Assembly (NCBI GenBank): GCA_918807975.1
Contig: OU964928.1
Location: 1,488,001-1,552,000 of the forward strand
Length of the DNA: 64,000 bases
Source: Aplidium turbinatum
Taxonomy: Eukaryota; Chordata; Ascidiacea; Aplousobranchia; Polyclinidae
Direction of reading: 5' to 3'
Part shown: piece by piece, positions 1 to 10,702 of the stretch
Numbering within the stretch: the first letter of the stretch is position 1
How the letters are laid out: each line of letters begins with the position of its first letter
The notes under the pieces: model-generated
Databases searched by the model: none
The model's input: only the letters and a program-made list of their open reading frames with translations
What the model was told of the DNA's origin: nothing
Made by a program: the position numbers and the translations under genes

Positions 1-711
1 AAGTTGATCAATGATTAATTGCCATTAACCCCGTAGCGTCCAAGAAAAAACCCAAAGTTTTAATTTTTTATCAAAAATACGTTGTACAACCAACATAAAG
101 CACCCGAGGGCCGAAGCTATATGTAGCCTAAAACTTGTTGCAAATATGCAACAGTGGGATTTTAGAGTTACCATATTTGATAATGCATGTAGCGTCCTGC
201 GGTTTTTCTTAGATGTTTTTTATGTCTTATTACTGTTGTGAAACCTGGAGGTCTTTCATACCCTGCAGTTCTTCTGTGGGACATTGTGTCGTATATTAGA
301 ACTTTGAAACGCTAGCTAGGAATTCAAGTATTTGTGCAATTCCTCAAGTACTTGTGTGCCGTTTATGAAGTTGGAATGGCACCCATAAGTTGGGCGCATT
401 CTTGTTACCAGCTGTTTAACATTTATGACACGTAGTTTCACGTCTTCTTAGCGTTGTAGCCTACATAATGTTGCATGCCACAGTGATTTTGTATATCATG
501 ATTGCAAGCGTTGCTCAAGGCATTCCTATCAACTTTGAAAACTCCTTAAACCAAGCGTCTAACGTTGAAATTTCTTTAGTATGACTTTTTCTCAGTCATT
601 AAGTAACCTACTATTGTTTTTCGTCGAGTCGTGGCGTGATGTCGGTCTATAGCTTACTGACTTTGCGAGTATAAGTTACTTTGCTTTCGACTGAGCCAGT
701 AATACAAGATT

Positions 712-1015
712 GTTGGTTGGTTGGTTTGGTTGGTCGGTTTTGAATCTTTATCCCCGAACTGACAAAGCCTTGATTGGTTATTCCTAGTAGTTTCGCATAC
801 TTGTAGAGGCTCTTGACGCAGGGCCGGTTACCGAGATTAGCAGAGTGAAGTTTCCAATTGTTGAAGTGTTGTTTCTGGAGAATTATTCCATTCTCTAGGT
901 GCCGCTGAATGGAGAGCAATCCTGAAATGCGTTGCTCAAGCGCACACCCCGAGAGTCGAACCAGCGCCGAGTGATCTTGAGCCGAACGCGTAACCACTGA
1001 GCTAACGGGGCGGAC
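712..1015 (-). mobile_element. tRNA-derived SINE, family 1 (inserted in copy A)
   Basis: Read on the minus strand it begins with a tRNA-like head containing an A box (TTAGCTCAGTGGTTACGCG) and a B box (GGTTCGACTC). A roughly 200 bp body follows, with a tail of AACCAACCAACC repeats. The paired copy at about 10020 lacks it, which fixes both ends. Similar copies occur at 1519, 5741 and 10703 on the plus strand. Confidence 0.85.
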
Positions 1016-1341
1016 TTGTGAAAATGGGTGTGTCTTTTTTATCTATTTCTTCAACTTTTGGAGCGGCTTTCTTCCGTTAAGCCTGGTAACCAGATTATGT
1101 TTGTGCTCACTCATGTCCAACAACTGATAGATTTATGGAGACTTCTGTTTTTGTTGTAGCGTAGACGTCGTACCCTAAAAAGCTGCTCAAATCTCACTTG
1201 GCAAATGCGAGAAAGGAATATTTTTGAACAGGCCAAAGCTGTAGGCCTATTGCGCCTAAGGTTTGAATATTTTGTTAGAACTGATAAGGATATGAAGCTT
1301 TCAAAAACACAGCAAGACACAGAAAAGTATCTAAGGAGGCT

Positions 1342-1420
1342 CCCAACCAGCAAAATCCGTCTTTTTTTACATTGATTTAACGTTTGCAGACGTTGAAAAA
1401 GGAAGGATTTTGATGTCTGG
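1342..1420. mobile_element. Palindromic PstI-centred MITE copy
   Basis: One member of a recurrent 80-90 bp near-perfect palindrome. The arms run from CCCARxCAGCAAAATCC through TTTTTACATTGATTTAACG to a centre GTTTGCAGACG and back. This copy is decayed on the right arm. Its partner in the second copy of the duplicated segment is at about 10325-10406. Confidence 0.7.
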
Positions 1421-1518
1421 TAAGTTGATCTGATTTCCTACTTTGGTTAGTTTTGAGGAATTAGGTCTACGGATGTCAACTTTATATTGGGTGTCTGGTT
1501 TTAATTGTTGAAACGGAA

Positions 1519-1797
1519 TAACCCGGTTAGCTAAGTGCCGAACTCACGATCACGCGGCGCTGGTTCGACTCTCGTGGTGTGCGCTTGAGCAAAACATTTC
1601 AAAACTGCTCTCCATTCAGGGACACTAAGTGAATGGAATACTTCCCCGGCAACAACACTTCAACAATCGGAAAACTTCACTTTGCTTAGGCCTATCTCGG
1701 TAGATGGCTCTTGTCAAAAGAGTCTACAAGTATGCGAAATTACCAGAAATAACCTATCAAGGCTTTGTCTGTCCGAAGATAAAGATTCAAAATCAAT
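1519..1797 (+). mobile_element. tRNA-derived SINE, family 1
   Basis: The A box region (GGTTAGCTAAGTGCCG) and B box (GGTTCGACTCTCG) are visible near the 5' end. The body is shared with the SINEs at 712, 5741 and 10703. It sits at the same point of the duplicated segment as the copy at 10703, so these two derive from one insertion that preceded the duplication. Confidence 0.85.
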
Positions 1798-1810
1798 CGT
1801 GATCAGAAAA

Positions 1811-3215
1811 GAAAGGAAAATATTAAACAACCAGCCTGTAGATATGATCTTTGCAGCCAGATAGCTTCAAGAAAAATGCATGGAGCAACTCCAAAGCCTT
1901 TACACTGTCTTTGTTGATTTGACAAAAGTTTTTGATACAGTGGGCAGGAAAGGAATGTAGAAGATCATGCACAGATGCAGATGCCCAAATACATATGGCA
2001 TACGTTGGCGATGACAATGAATTCTCTGAAGCCTTCTCAGTTACAAATGGCGTTAAACAGGGCTGTGTCTTGGCACCCGCTCTGTTTATTATGATGTTTT
2101 CAGCAATGCTAACAGATGCTTTCAGAGATGAAGACTGCAACGGTATCGCAATTCGCTATCGTTGTGACGGAAAACTATTTAACCTGAGACGCTTCAAATT
2201 AATCACCAAAGTGACCGAAACTGTCGTTCAAGAACTTTTGTATGCGGATGATTGAGCCCTAACTATTCCTAAAGTGAAATTCAACAACAAATGAATGAGT
2301 TCTTCTCTGCATGCGATAACTTTCACTTACAATCAGCATAAAAAAAACAAAACAGAGGAAATGTACCAACCAGCCGCAAGGAAATCGTATGATGAACTAT
2401 CCATCACTGTAAAGTGTAAACGATCAAAAACTTCATGTCCGTTACAGCTTTAAGAAAATCGAGAATAGGCCTACTCTTTCTAATACAGCCACCCTTGACT
2501 TGGAAAATAACAACAGAGTCGCCAAAGCATCTATCGCCTTCAATCTATTGAAGTCTATAACGTGTGGGAGAGACTGGGAATCAGGCTGTTCACAAAGCTA
2601 AAATATATGAAGCTGTTATTTTGACCACCCTTCTTTATGCGTGTAAGGCCTCGACTCTTTACAAGAGACACAAAAAGCAGATGAACCACTTCCATTTTTC
2701 TCGCCTCCAAAATCGTTTCAAGATTCGATGGCAGGACAAAGTTCCAGACACCGAAGTTCTCAGTAACGCAAACACGCCTAACACATTCACCACCATGAAG
2801 AAGACACGAATTAGATGGGCAGGTCACGTCCACCGGATGCCAAACCATCGCATCCCACAACAACCGATGTAGGCTACAGGGAATTTACAAACGGCAGACG
2901 CCAAGTGTGTGGTCAAAGAAAAAAAACGTTTCAAAGACACTTTGAAAGCCTCTATAAAAAAATAGTTTATCGACGTTGATTTTTGGGAAGACTTAGCCGC
3001 AGAACGACCAACATGGCGCAGTCTCATTTCTGAAGGCGTAGAATCAGCCGAAAAGCAACGTACGCTATCTGCTGTCAAAAAATTGAAACAACGCAAGATC
3101 TAAGCCTTAAACATGAACTTTGGACAACCATCCTTCTTGTGTCCATCTTGTAGCAGAAGCTTCACCGCACATATAGGCCTCATCAGTCACCTAGGCACTC
3201 ATGCACGCGAATCAC
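1811..3215 (+). mobile_element. Decayed LINE, reverse transcriptase to 3' end
   Basis: Broken non-LTR retrotransposon. Recognisable pieces in order are: DMIFAAR and YTVFVDLTKVFDTV (reverse-transcriptase fingers and first catalytic Asp), TNGVKQGCVLAPALF, LLYADD (catalytic motif, 2238-2252), TLLYACKASTLYKRHKKQ, FKIRWQDKVPDTEVL and RIRWAGHVHRMP. Near 3140 comes a terminal zinc-finger-like FLCPSCSRSFTAHIGL. The order and wording match the C-terminal half of RTE/jockey-like elements common in animals. The endonuclease and N-terminus are missing, and several frame changes and stops show it is long dead. The precise clade is uncertain. Confidence 0.85.
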
Positions 3216-4185
3216 ATGCTAAAGTTTGATTTAGACTTGTTGGCTATCTTCGAAAAGAAAGGGCAAACGTTATCAATAGCCTACTTGGTTGATTCTTGTC
3301 TTGAGCGGAGTTTGTTAACCTCTTATTACTATTACAAACTATTCTATTGTTTATTTACTATCGTCGTCGCCGCCGTCGTCGTCGTCGTCCCATCCATCCC
3401 AACCCTTCTCCCTCTTGAACGTTCAACGTGAGTAGCACAACCAAAATGGCGACAATGATAATTTTGTTCATCTGCAAACAAACAGTCGAGATAACTGAAT
3501 GTAGGAAATACTGATTTATGTACAAACAGCGCAATTATATGGAATCAATATTTTGAAGACTATTCATTTAAGAATGTTTAATTATATCTTGTGTGATTAA
3601 GTTCTTGCTGATTTACTTGTCAATTCTGCATACGAGTATATACGCCTACAGCTGAATCCATTAGCTCAAAATGTAAATTTTTCTAAACAGATGAATGTCT
3701 AGCTTCTCGGCAATATTGTGTGATACTAATCACTAACATATATAATATCTGTAATTTTCCACTGCTCACAAGTAAGTTACACATTTACAATAACACGTAC
3801 TATCCTCACCTTTTAAAAATGATGATTTTTGCACAGATTTAAAACTTACAGGAAATATAGGCTACAGCACTTTGCTTTCGACTAACCCAACAATGAAAGA
3901 TTATGAAACTGGGTCTTTCATGTTATCAACTTTTGAGCGGCTTTCGTCCGTTCAAAGACCAAGAATATTCTGTTTTCACATGTTGTCCAATCACTGATCG
4001 ATTCATAGAGAACTTTGTTGTGAGCTACGCCTCAAAGCTTGTCAACTCTCACACGGCGATTGGAAGACTGTTGCTGGCAAAGTAGACCAATGATATTCTT
4101 GTGATCTTCTAGCAAAATTCTAACAGCGAACACCTGCGCGTAGTCATGTTGAAAGCATAATGGTAACTTTATGATAAGTATAAGG
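3216..4185. other. Gene-free stretch with short trinucleotide run
   Basis: No gene, tRNA-like head or flanked element could be supported here. A GTC/GCC-rich simple run (TCGTCGTCGCCGCCGTCGTC and continuing) lies at 3359-3390. The rest is AT-rich unique-looking sequence. Confidence 0.5.
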
Positions 4186-4193
4186 AATGTATC

Positions 4194-5567
4194 CAGTGTT
4201 GTACGTTGACGCCGTCAATTTGACGGCGTCATTTGACGGCGTCAACTTTTTGTTGACGCTGAGGCTAGCGCCGTCAATTTATTTTTCAGTTGACGGAAGT
4301 GATAGCGCCGTCAACTATTTTGCCGATTTTAAGCGTCAAGCGCTAAGCGTCATTTTTTGTTTTCATGGAAAATCTCGTTTCACAATAAGAGTTTCACAAT
4401 GTATTCTGGCCAGCGCGACTCATCCGAATTACCGGCTTTTGCGTTGGTTGGAATGGCTCCCTGGAATACATGCGGAAGAAGTTCTCCAAATGGTGATCAC
4501 CCATGTATTGAGAACGAGGGATCAGAGACAGAAAGCGAAAAATCCATGAATGGCATCGCGGAAGTTGAATATACTTTATTTCAAGAGCTCTATGCCCCTG
4601 AAAAGAGCGATGTTGGTGCAGTGGACCTCGTTAAAAGATTTATACGTGCTAAACTATCACAGCACGCTTGGAACAGTGATACCTTTCCGACTAAACGTTT
4701 TCAACTTGTTTTTGAAATACAACACACCAATACCAACCAGCGCTGCTGTGGAACGCATGTTTTCACTTGGAAAGGACAATATGCGCAGGGGCGCCGGAAG
4801 CAGGGGGGAGCAGGGGGAGCGGATGCCCCCTTGCCCTCAAATTTCTGTGGATGGGGAGGGAAGAGGGGGCAATGGTGCCCTTTTAAGGTCATGTAAGCTA
4901 CTGCACACTTTGCAATATAACAATTTATGCTATTCGCTTTTAGCCTAATTATAAGGTTCTATTTTTGCCTCAAAATAATATTCACGACACAAAATTCTCC
5001 ATCACAGTAGGCTAAGTTATATTACATCATTATAAAATAGCATGATGCCCTTCCGTGCCATTGTTCTTTGTATAGCGGACACTTGTATCATTACTCGATA
5101 ATGAGCTGATAGATGAGCATTATCGCTATATCTTATCTTAAAACTTACAAAAAAAATTGGCCTTTCAGCAACAAAAGTGCCCTTTTTTTATACTCCTGCC
5201 CATCCAGTCAAAAATCGCTCCGGCGCCCCTGAATATGCGTCCCAAACGCAGCAGATTGTCAGACAAACGTTTTGAAATGCTTGTTTTTCTGCAAGGAAAT
5301 AACTAATAGGCTGAGCAGCTAATTACAATACAGTCCCAAAACATAATACCTGCTCTTTATTTATACTATAGCTATTGTTAGCCTGAACTTGGTTGAAGTA
5401 TTTCCGTTTTATGAGACGCTGGCAAAAAATAGCGCTAGAAATTAGCGCTGACGCTGACGCCGTCAATTTCTTTAAGAGCTTACGCAGTCCTTTAGGCCGT
5501 AAAGTTTTTAGGCAATTCGCGCTGACGCTGACGCCGTCAAATTATTTCAATGACGCGTACAACACTG
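4194..5567 (+). mobile_element. hAT transposon with transposase C-terminal remnant
   Basis: Terminal inverted repeats CAGTGTTGTACG and CGTACAACACTG are bounded by an exact 8-bp target duplication AATGTATC (4186-4193 and 5568-5575), the hAT signature. Sub-terminal GACGCCGTCAA motifs repeat at both ends. The plus strand encodes the hAT dimerisation region: NLFLKYNTPIPTSAAVERMF up to about 4785, and LSDKRFEMLVFLQGN after 5240. The two parts are separated by a later hAT insertion at 4786-5231. Without that insert the element is about 0.9 kb, so most of the transposase is already lost. Confidence 0.92.
4786..5231. mobile_element. Non-autonomous hAT element nested in a hAT
   Basis: Starts CAGGGGCGCCGGAAGC and ends GCTCCGGCGCCCCTG. 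It is flanked on both sides by the exact 8-bp duplication AATATGCG (4778-4785 and 5232-5239). The insertion lies inside the transposase coding remnant of the outer element. It is 446 bp and has no coding capacity. Confidence 0.92.
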
Positions 5568-5955
5568 AATGTATCTATGGATTCTATACAAACAATGCTG
5601 CACTGCTCTTTCCTGCAGCCGAGTGTTCGTCTTGCATTATGAGCTCACATGTCAAGTCAGTATCATGTCATATCATATCATTTCAAGCATCTCATATCGC
5701 TTTTGCTGGTTTAATTTACATGCGAGAAAGCAATAATTGTCCGCTCCGTTAGCTCAGTGGTTACGCGCCCGGCTCAAGATCACGCGGCGCTGGTTCAACT
5801 CTCGGGGTGTGCGCTTGAGCAACGCACTTTCAGGACCGCTCTCTATTCAGCGGCACCTGGTGAATGGAATAATTCCCCGGCAACAACACTTCAACAATCG
5901 GAAAACTTTACTCTGCCAATCTCGGTAACCGGCGCTGTGTCAAGAGCCTCTACAA

Positions 5956-7022
5956 CAGTGGTTCTTAACCTTTTTTCTATCAAGCTCCCCTTCAATAATG
6001 GTCATGTGCCTCGCGCCCCCCTAGATTTTAAATAAGTATCATACCAAAAAAATTGCATATTTGTCTGTTTATTGTACACATCAGTGAGATACTTGACACT
6101 GCTTCTTAGTGACTAAAATCTAGACACCCCTTTGTGCCAGCTGCTGCTGAATTACTACATCCATTCAGCGATCACGCCATCAGCGCAGCACACTTCATGG
6201 AAGACACTTGGAATGCAACGTGGTGCGCCACCGACACCAAACTACATGGTTTTATACCTCACCCGGTGGCGCGCACCCCTGGTATGGACCTGCCTCGGCC
6301 GACTTGGGTCAAGCTCAACAGAATCCGAACCGGAGTCGGTCGCTTCCATTCCAACATGCACAAGTGGGGTCTGGCTCCCTCAGCGGAGGAACGCTGACCA
6401 TGTCGTTCTCGAATGTCCTATCTACAAGGCACCAAACGGAACGCAGGGTATTGCAACGCTGGACGAAGCTACACTCACCTGGCTCTACATCATCTGCCCT
6501 GAAATTTGATCTAGCCTCAAACGAAAGAAAAAGAAGTAACTAGATTTTTTATGCGAGGTTTAACTCCAGAGAGTGAACAACGTAATACTCCTTCAACTCT
6601 CAGACTGTTTCTGTAAATAGCACCACGTGACTGCAACTAGGCTGAGGATAGGCCACTGAGCTAAGCACTCATGTGACCTGATAAGGTGATCGAGCATTAA
6701 ATAAAAGTGTAAAAAAGCAACCGGTAGAAATAAAACTGTAAAAAAGCAATTTGAACAAAAAATTATAAATGAAGCAGCGTCGAGAAAATTTGATAAATCT
6801 GAAGGAGTTCAGCGCAAAATAGTTTTGTAAAGTTCTGGTCTAACTAATAAAACAAGAATTATTAAATACAATATAAAATAAAATACAAAATATGACGAAC
6901 AGCATTGGTCCTAGGACATTAAAGTAATTTCAAAAAATGGAAATTGTTGTAGAGCTCGCGCCCCCGTGAGAGATGCTTAACGCCCCCCTGGAGGGGCGTG
7001 CCCCTCCGGTTAAGAACCACTG
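5956..7022. mobile_element. hAT-type element with captured LINE fragment
   Basis: Terminal inverted repeats CAGTGGTTCTTAACC and GGTTAAGAACCACTG with the exact 8-bp target duplication CTCTACAA (5948-5955, 7023-7030). No transposase was found. A LINE 3' coding fragment sits inside at about 6128-6541. The element itself is inserted in a SINE, giving a three-level nest. Confidence 0.93.
6128..6541 (+). mobile_element. LINE 3'-coding fragment inside the hAT element
   Basis: The plus strand encodes WVKLNRIRTGVGRFHSNMHK, then KWGLAPSAEER, then in a shifted frame DHVVLECPIYKAPNGTQGIA. These are wording typical of the extreme C-terminus of certain animal non-LTR retrotransposon polyproteins. A frame change near 6398 and lack of any upstream catalytic domain show a 5'-truncated dead copy. 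It must have inserted after, or been carried by, the surrounding hAT element. Confidence 0.75.
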
Positions 7023-7878
7023 CTCTACAAGTATGCAAAACTACCAGGAACTATTGAACAATAACCTATCAAGGCTTTGTCAGTCCGAGCATAAAGATTC
7101 AAAAACTAAACCAAAACCAAACCAATCTTTGAACATGCCAATGCTTTAATATTTGAATATTGTGTTAAATCTGACAACGCATTAAAAGTAAAAGACATTG
7201 CCTGTCACAGATGCCTATATCTTCTTTGTGAGTTCGTGAAACGAGCTATGAAATAAACTGACTGTCTGTGGCAGTATTTTATGCAATTGTTTTTAATTTA
7301 CCAAAAACTCTGGACAAACTAAAACCATGACGCCCTCTAGGTGAGATTCCCCAGGCCGAGGGTAAGAGAGGTAGTTCTTATGGCCCTGTCTCCAAGTTTG
7401 AAGTATTTATCCCCAAGTTGATCAATGATTAACTGCCATTAACCCCGTAGCGTCCAAGAAAAAACTCAAAGTTTTAATTTTTTATCAAAAATACGTTGTA
7501 CAACCAACATAAAGCACCCTAGGCTATATGTAGCCTAAAACTTGTCATAAATTTGCAACAGTGGGATTTTAGAGTTACCATATTTGATAATTTGCTGTAA
7601 CGTCCTGCGGTTTTTCTTAGATGTTTTTTTATGTCTTATTACTGTTGTGAAACCTGGAGGCCTTTCATCCCCTGCAGTTTTTCTTTAGGACATTGTGTCG
7701 TTTATTAAAATTTTGAAACGCTAGCTAGGAATTCAAGTAGGTGCTTGCTATATGTGCAATCTTCAAGTACTTGTGTGCCGTTTATGAATTTGGAATGGCA
7801 CCCATAAGTTGGGCGCATTCTTGTTACCAGCTGTTTAACATTTATGACACGTAGTTTTACGTCTTCTTAGCGGTGTAG

Positions 7879-9767
7879 CATGGACCTTCAACGCAGAAAC
7901 TAGGCGTAACATTGAAGCAGCTGAAATGTAGTTTTACAGAAGAATGCTCAGGATTTCATATACTGATCACATCACAAATGCAGAAGTTTTAAACCAGGTA
8001 GGCTACATCAAGATAAGGAACTATTGAACAACATAACTCAAAGGCAACTCAAACTTCTCGGTCACATCATCAGAAAAGAAGAATTCGAAAATCTTTGTCA
8101 AAAGCGGTCGTCTTCTCGGGAGACGTGCTCGTGGCAGGCAACGAGCAACACTTGTATCTAATTTTCAACGAAATACATCAATCAGTCAACCAAGAAAACT
8201 TTGGGACACTGCATGACAAAGGGAACATTGGAAGAATTTACTGTAGCCATCATGATCAAGCCAATCACAAGGCACTGTCTGTTCTTTAACGAAAAGAGTC
8301 AGACAAACAATGAATGCCTCCTAGGACTTGCCACGGCGCCCATAAAGCAATGAAACTTTTCATGCAGAGGACTCAAATACATGGCACAAACTCAGACATT
8401 CTTTTGCGGAAGGCGGCGGAACCACGCAGAATCACTTCGCGACACGATATCACAAACACAACACCACATTATCATCACAAACACTCAACATACCTCTTTT
8501 ATACTATATAGCCTACCTGTTACCATTTTATTCTTTAACGTTTTTAACTCTTTAAATTTGAACTAAACTTGGTATCCTTGGTTCCAATTTAGCCCAAATT
8601 TGGGGGGGCCTCTGTAGCGATCCATTATTTCATCATGTAAGTTTTCCTGCCTTTTACTATAGTGAACTAGTATAACCTAAATTTAATTCCTAGTGTTTCT
8701 GTAATTTTCCATGCAACTGCTCCTGAAGAAAATAGGAAAAAGGGAACTGATAATATAAAACGATTTGTTCGCATTTGACGAGAGGTCAATTAGACAAAAA
8801 GCTCCCATCAAACAAGCTCAATCAGACCAACTCAAACTGAGCTCAGTGAAGAAAACGCATGTAACAAGTTGGACGCTTGTTGTAATGTGAAAATCCGTAC
8901 CCTTTTGTTTCGTTATTCTACAATGTTTAAATTCATTTGCCATAACTACAATGTTTAAATTCATTTTGCCATAACCTACAATATTATATGAACACCTTCT
9001 GATAACTTAAAATTATAATTCGAGTACCGGTAATAATCGTGTGGAAATTAGTTAATGGAGTCAGATAGATAAGTTAGATAGAATATTTATCAGGTAGTCA
9101 GACAGCTTTAACCTTATTCCCTAATTCAAATATAAACAAACAACAGACCTAAAATAAACGTAACCACATTGTCAAGATTCTTACACGTAAAATAAATGTT
9201 ACCACATTACAAACTGAGCATCTAGTTCAGTGGTTCTCAACGGGGGCGGTATCACCCCCGGGGGGCGTTTTGATTTTGCAAGGGGGCGGTATGATTACCT
9301 CGGCTTAAAGGGGCGGCGTTTTGATTATTAGGGTGCATTCTGGTTTAATCCATCTACCGACCAACGTATAACGATTTCGTCACATCATTGTCTGGATAAT
9401 CTACTCTACATGCTCGCATGATAGCCAAACAATTTCTCCAGAATTTCTCTTACACCATTGTCGTATTTGATTGACCAACCGTTTTGTTTAGAAACGCTAT
9501 TTAAAATTTAAATTCGGTAATTTTTCAGTAGCCTATATCACACAATCTGGTGAGTTCCATTATGACGTAACCACTAGCCTACTACCAGTATACTGTTTTC
9601 ATGCTCGCAAATACAGTATATATTTGCTTTTTGCAATTAATCGTTTTTGTTGGGGGGGGGGGGGGGCGGTAAAATTTCGCCAGTTTATGAAGGGGGCGTT
9701 GGGCCAAAAAAGGATGAGAAACACTGATCTAGTTCATCAAAGGCCGCATCGGCTATGATACTGTAGT
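7879..9767 (+). mobile_element. 5'-truncated decayed LINE
   Basis: Begins with WTFNAETRRNIEAAEM and FYRRMLRISYTDHITNAEVL, the C-terminal region of a non-LTR retrotransposon reverse transcriptase. A shifted-frame arginine-rich GRRARGRQRAT block follows. The 3' end is a short GTAGTAGTAGTAG tail. The flanks AGCGGTGTAG (left) and AGCGTTGTAG (right) form a 10-bp target duplication with one difference, and the insertion interrupts sequence continuous in copy A near 452. A 499 bp hAT element is nested at 9228-9726. It has multiple stops. Confidence 0.8.
9228..9726. mobile_element. hAT-type MITE
   Basis: Ends CAGTGGTTCTCAACGGGGGC and GATGAGAAACACTG, with the exact 8-bp duplication ATCTAGTT at 9220-9227 and 9727-9734. 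G-rich runs lie near both ends. It has no coding capacity and is inserted in the 3' region of the surrounding LINE. Confidence 0.92.
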
Positions 9768-10511
9768 AGTAGTAGCGTTGTAGCCTACATATTTTGCATC
9801 CCACAATGCTTTTGTATATCGTGATAGCAAACGTCGCTCAGGGCATTCCTATCAACTTCGGACACTCCACCAAGCGTCCAGCGTTGAAATTTCTTTAGTA
9901 TGATTTTTTTTCAGTCATTCAGTAGGCTACCGTACTATTCTTTTTCAGTCGTGGCTTGATGTCGGTCTATGGCTTACTGACTTTGCGAGTATAAGTTACT
10001 TTGCTTTCGACTGAGCCAGTAATGCAAGATTGTGAAACTGGGTGTGTCTTTTTGTCTATTTCTTCAACTTTTGGAGCGGCTTCCTTCCGTTACAAAGCCT
10101 GGTAGGCCTAATCAGCTTATGTTTGTGCTCACTAATGTCCAACAACTGATAGATTTGCGTTTTTGTTGTAGCGTAGACGTCGTACCCTAAAAAAGGTACT
10201 TAAATCTCAAATGGAAAATGCGAGAAAGAAATATTTTTGGACAGGCCAAAGCTGTAGGCCTATACCGCATAAGGTTTGAATATTTTGTTAGAACTGATAA
10301 GGATATGAAGCTTTCAAAAACACAGAAAACTAAAATCAGTCCTTTTTTAGGCTACATTGATTTAAGGTCTGCAGACGTTGTAAAAAAAAAAGATTTTGCC
10401 GTCTGAAAAGTTGATCTGATTTTCTACTTTGGTTAGTTTTGAGGAATTAGGTCTAAGGATGTCAACTTTATATTGGGTGTCTGGTTTTAATTGTTGAAAC
10501 GGAACCATCCC

Positions 10512-10696
10512 CAGACATATACAACCAAGCAACCACACGGCATTTAACATAATCCATTAAAATTGAACATAAACTATAAGCTACAAACGTTTTCGGCCAT
10601 ACACACGTTAGCCTTTATCAACTAACAAAAAAAATAACTGCTTATCATATCTACAATGAAAAACTGATCTAAACACTGAATTGAACACTAAACACG
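10512..10696 (-). mobile_element. Short element with hammerhead-like core
   Basis: A 185 bp insertion defined by the 11-bp duplication GGAACCATCCC (10501-10511 and 10697-10707), absent from copy A. On the minus strand it contains TTGATAAAGGC, a loop, then GGCCGAAAACGTTTGTAGC. This resembles the core of hammerhead ribozymes (CUGAUGA, stem II, GAAA) carried by Penelope-like and other small retroelements. The core is imperfect (TTGATAA), so catalytic activity is doubtful. Confidence 0.55.
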
Positions 10697-10702
10697 GGAA
10701 CC

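Larger units (their letters stand above)
1..1797. repeat. Duplicated segment, copy A
   Basis: This stretch matches 7413-11270 almost base for base once later insertions are removed. The two copies agree from the shared opening AAGTTGATCAATGATTAA through about 1.2 kb of otherwise unrecognised sequence, and then into a tRNA-derived SINE present at the same point in both. Copy A is broken by a minus-strand SINE at about 712-1015. The left limit is the window edge, so the unit may be longer. No coding capacity is apparent. It could be an old segmental duplication or two copies of a repeat family; shared SINE content favours duplication of a block. Confidence 0.8.
5741..7128 (+). mobile_element. 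tRNA-derived SINE, family 1, split by a hAT element
   Basis: The head is at 5741-5955 (A box GTTAGCTCAGTGGTTACGCG, B box GGTTCAACTC), and the SINE resumes at 7031-7128 with the usual CAAGGCTTTGTCAGTCCGAG body and an A/C-rich tail. The intervening 1067 bp is a hAT-type element bounded by the duplicated octamer CTCTACAA, which is SINE sequence. Confidence 0.9.
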
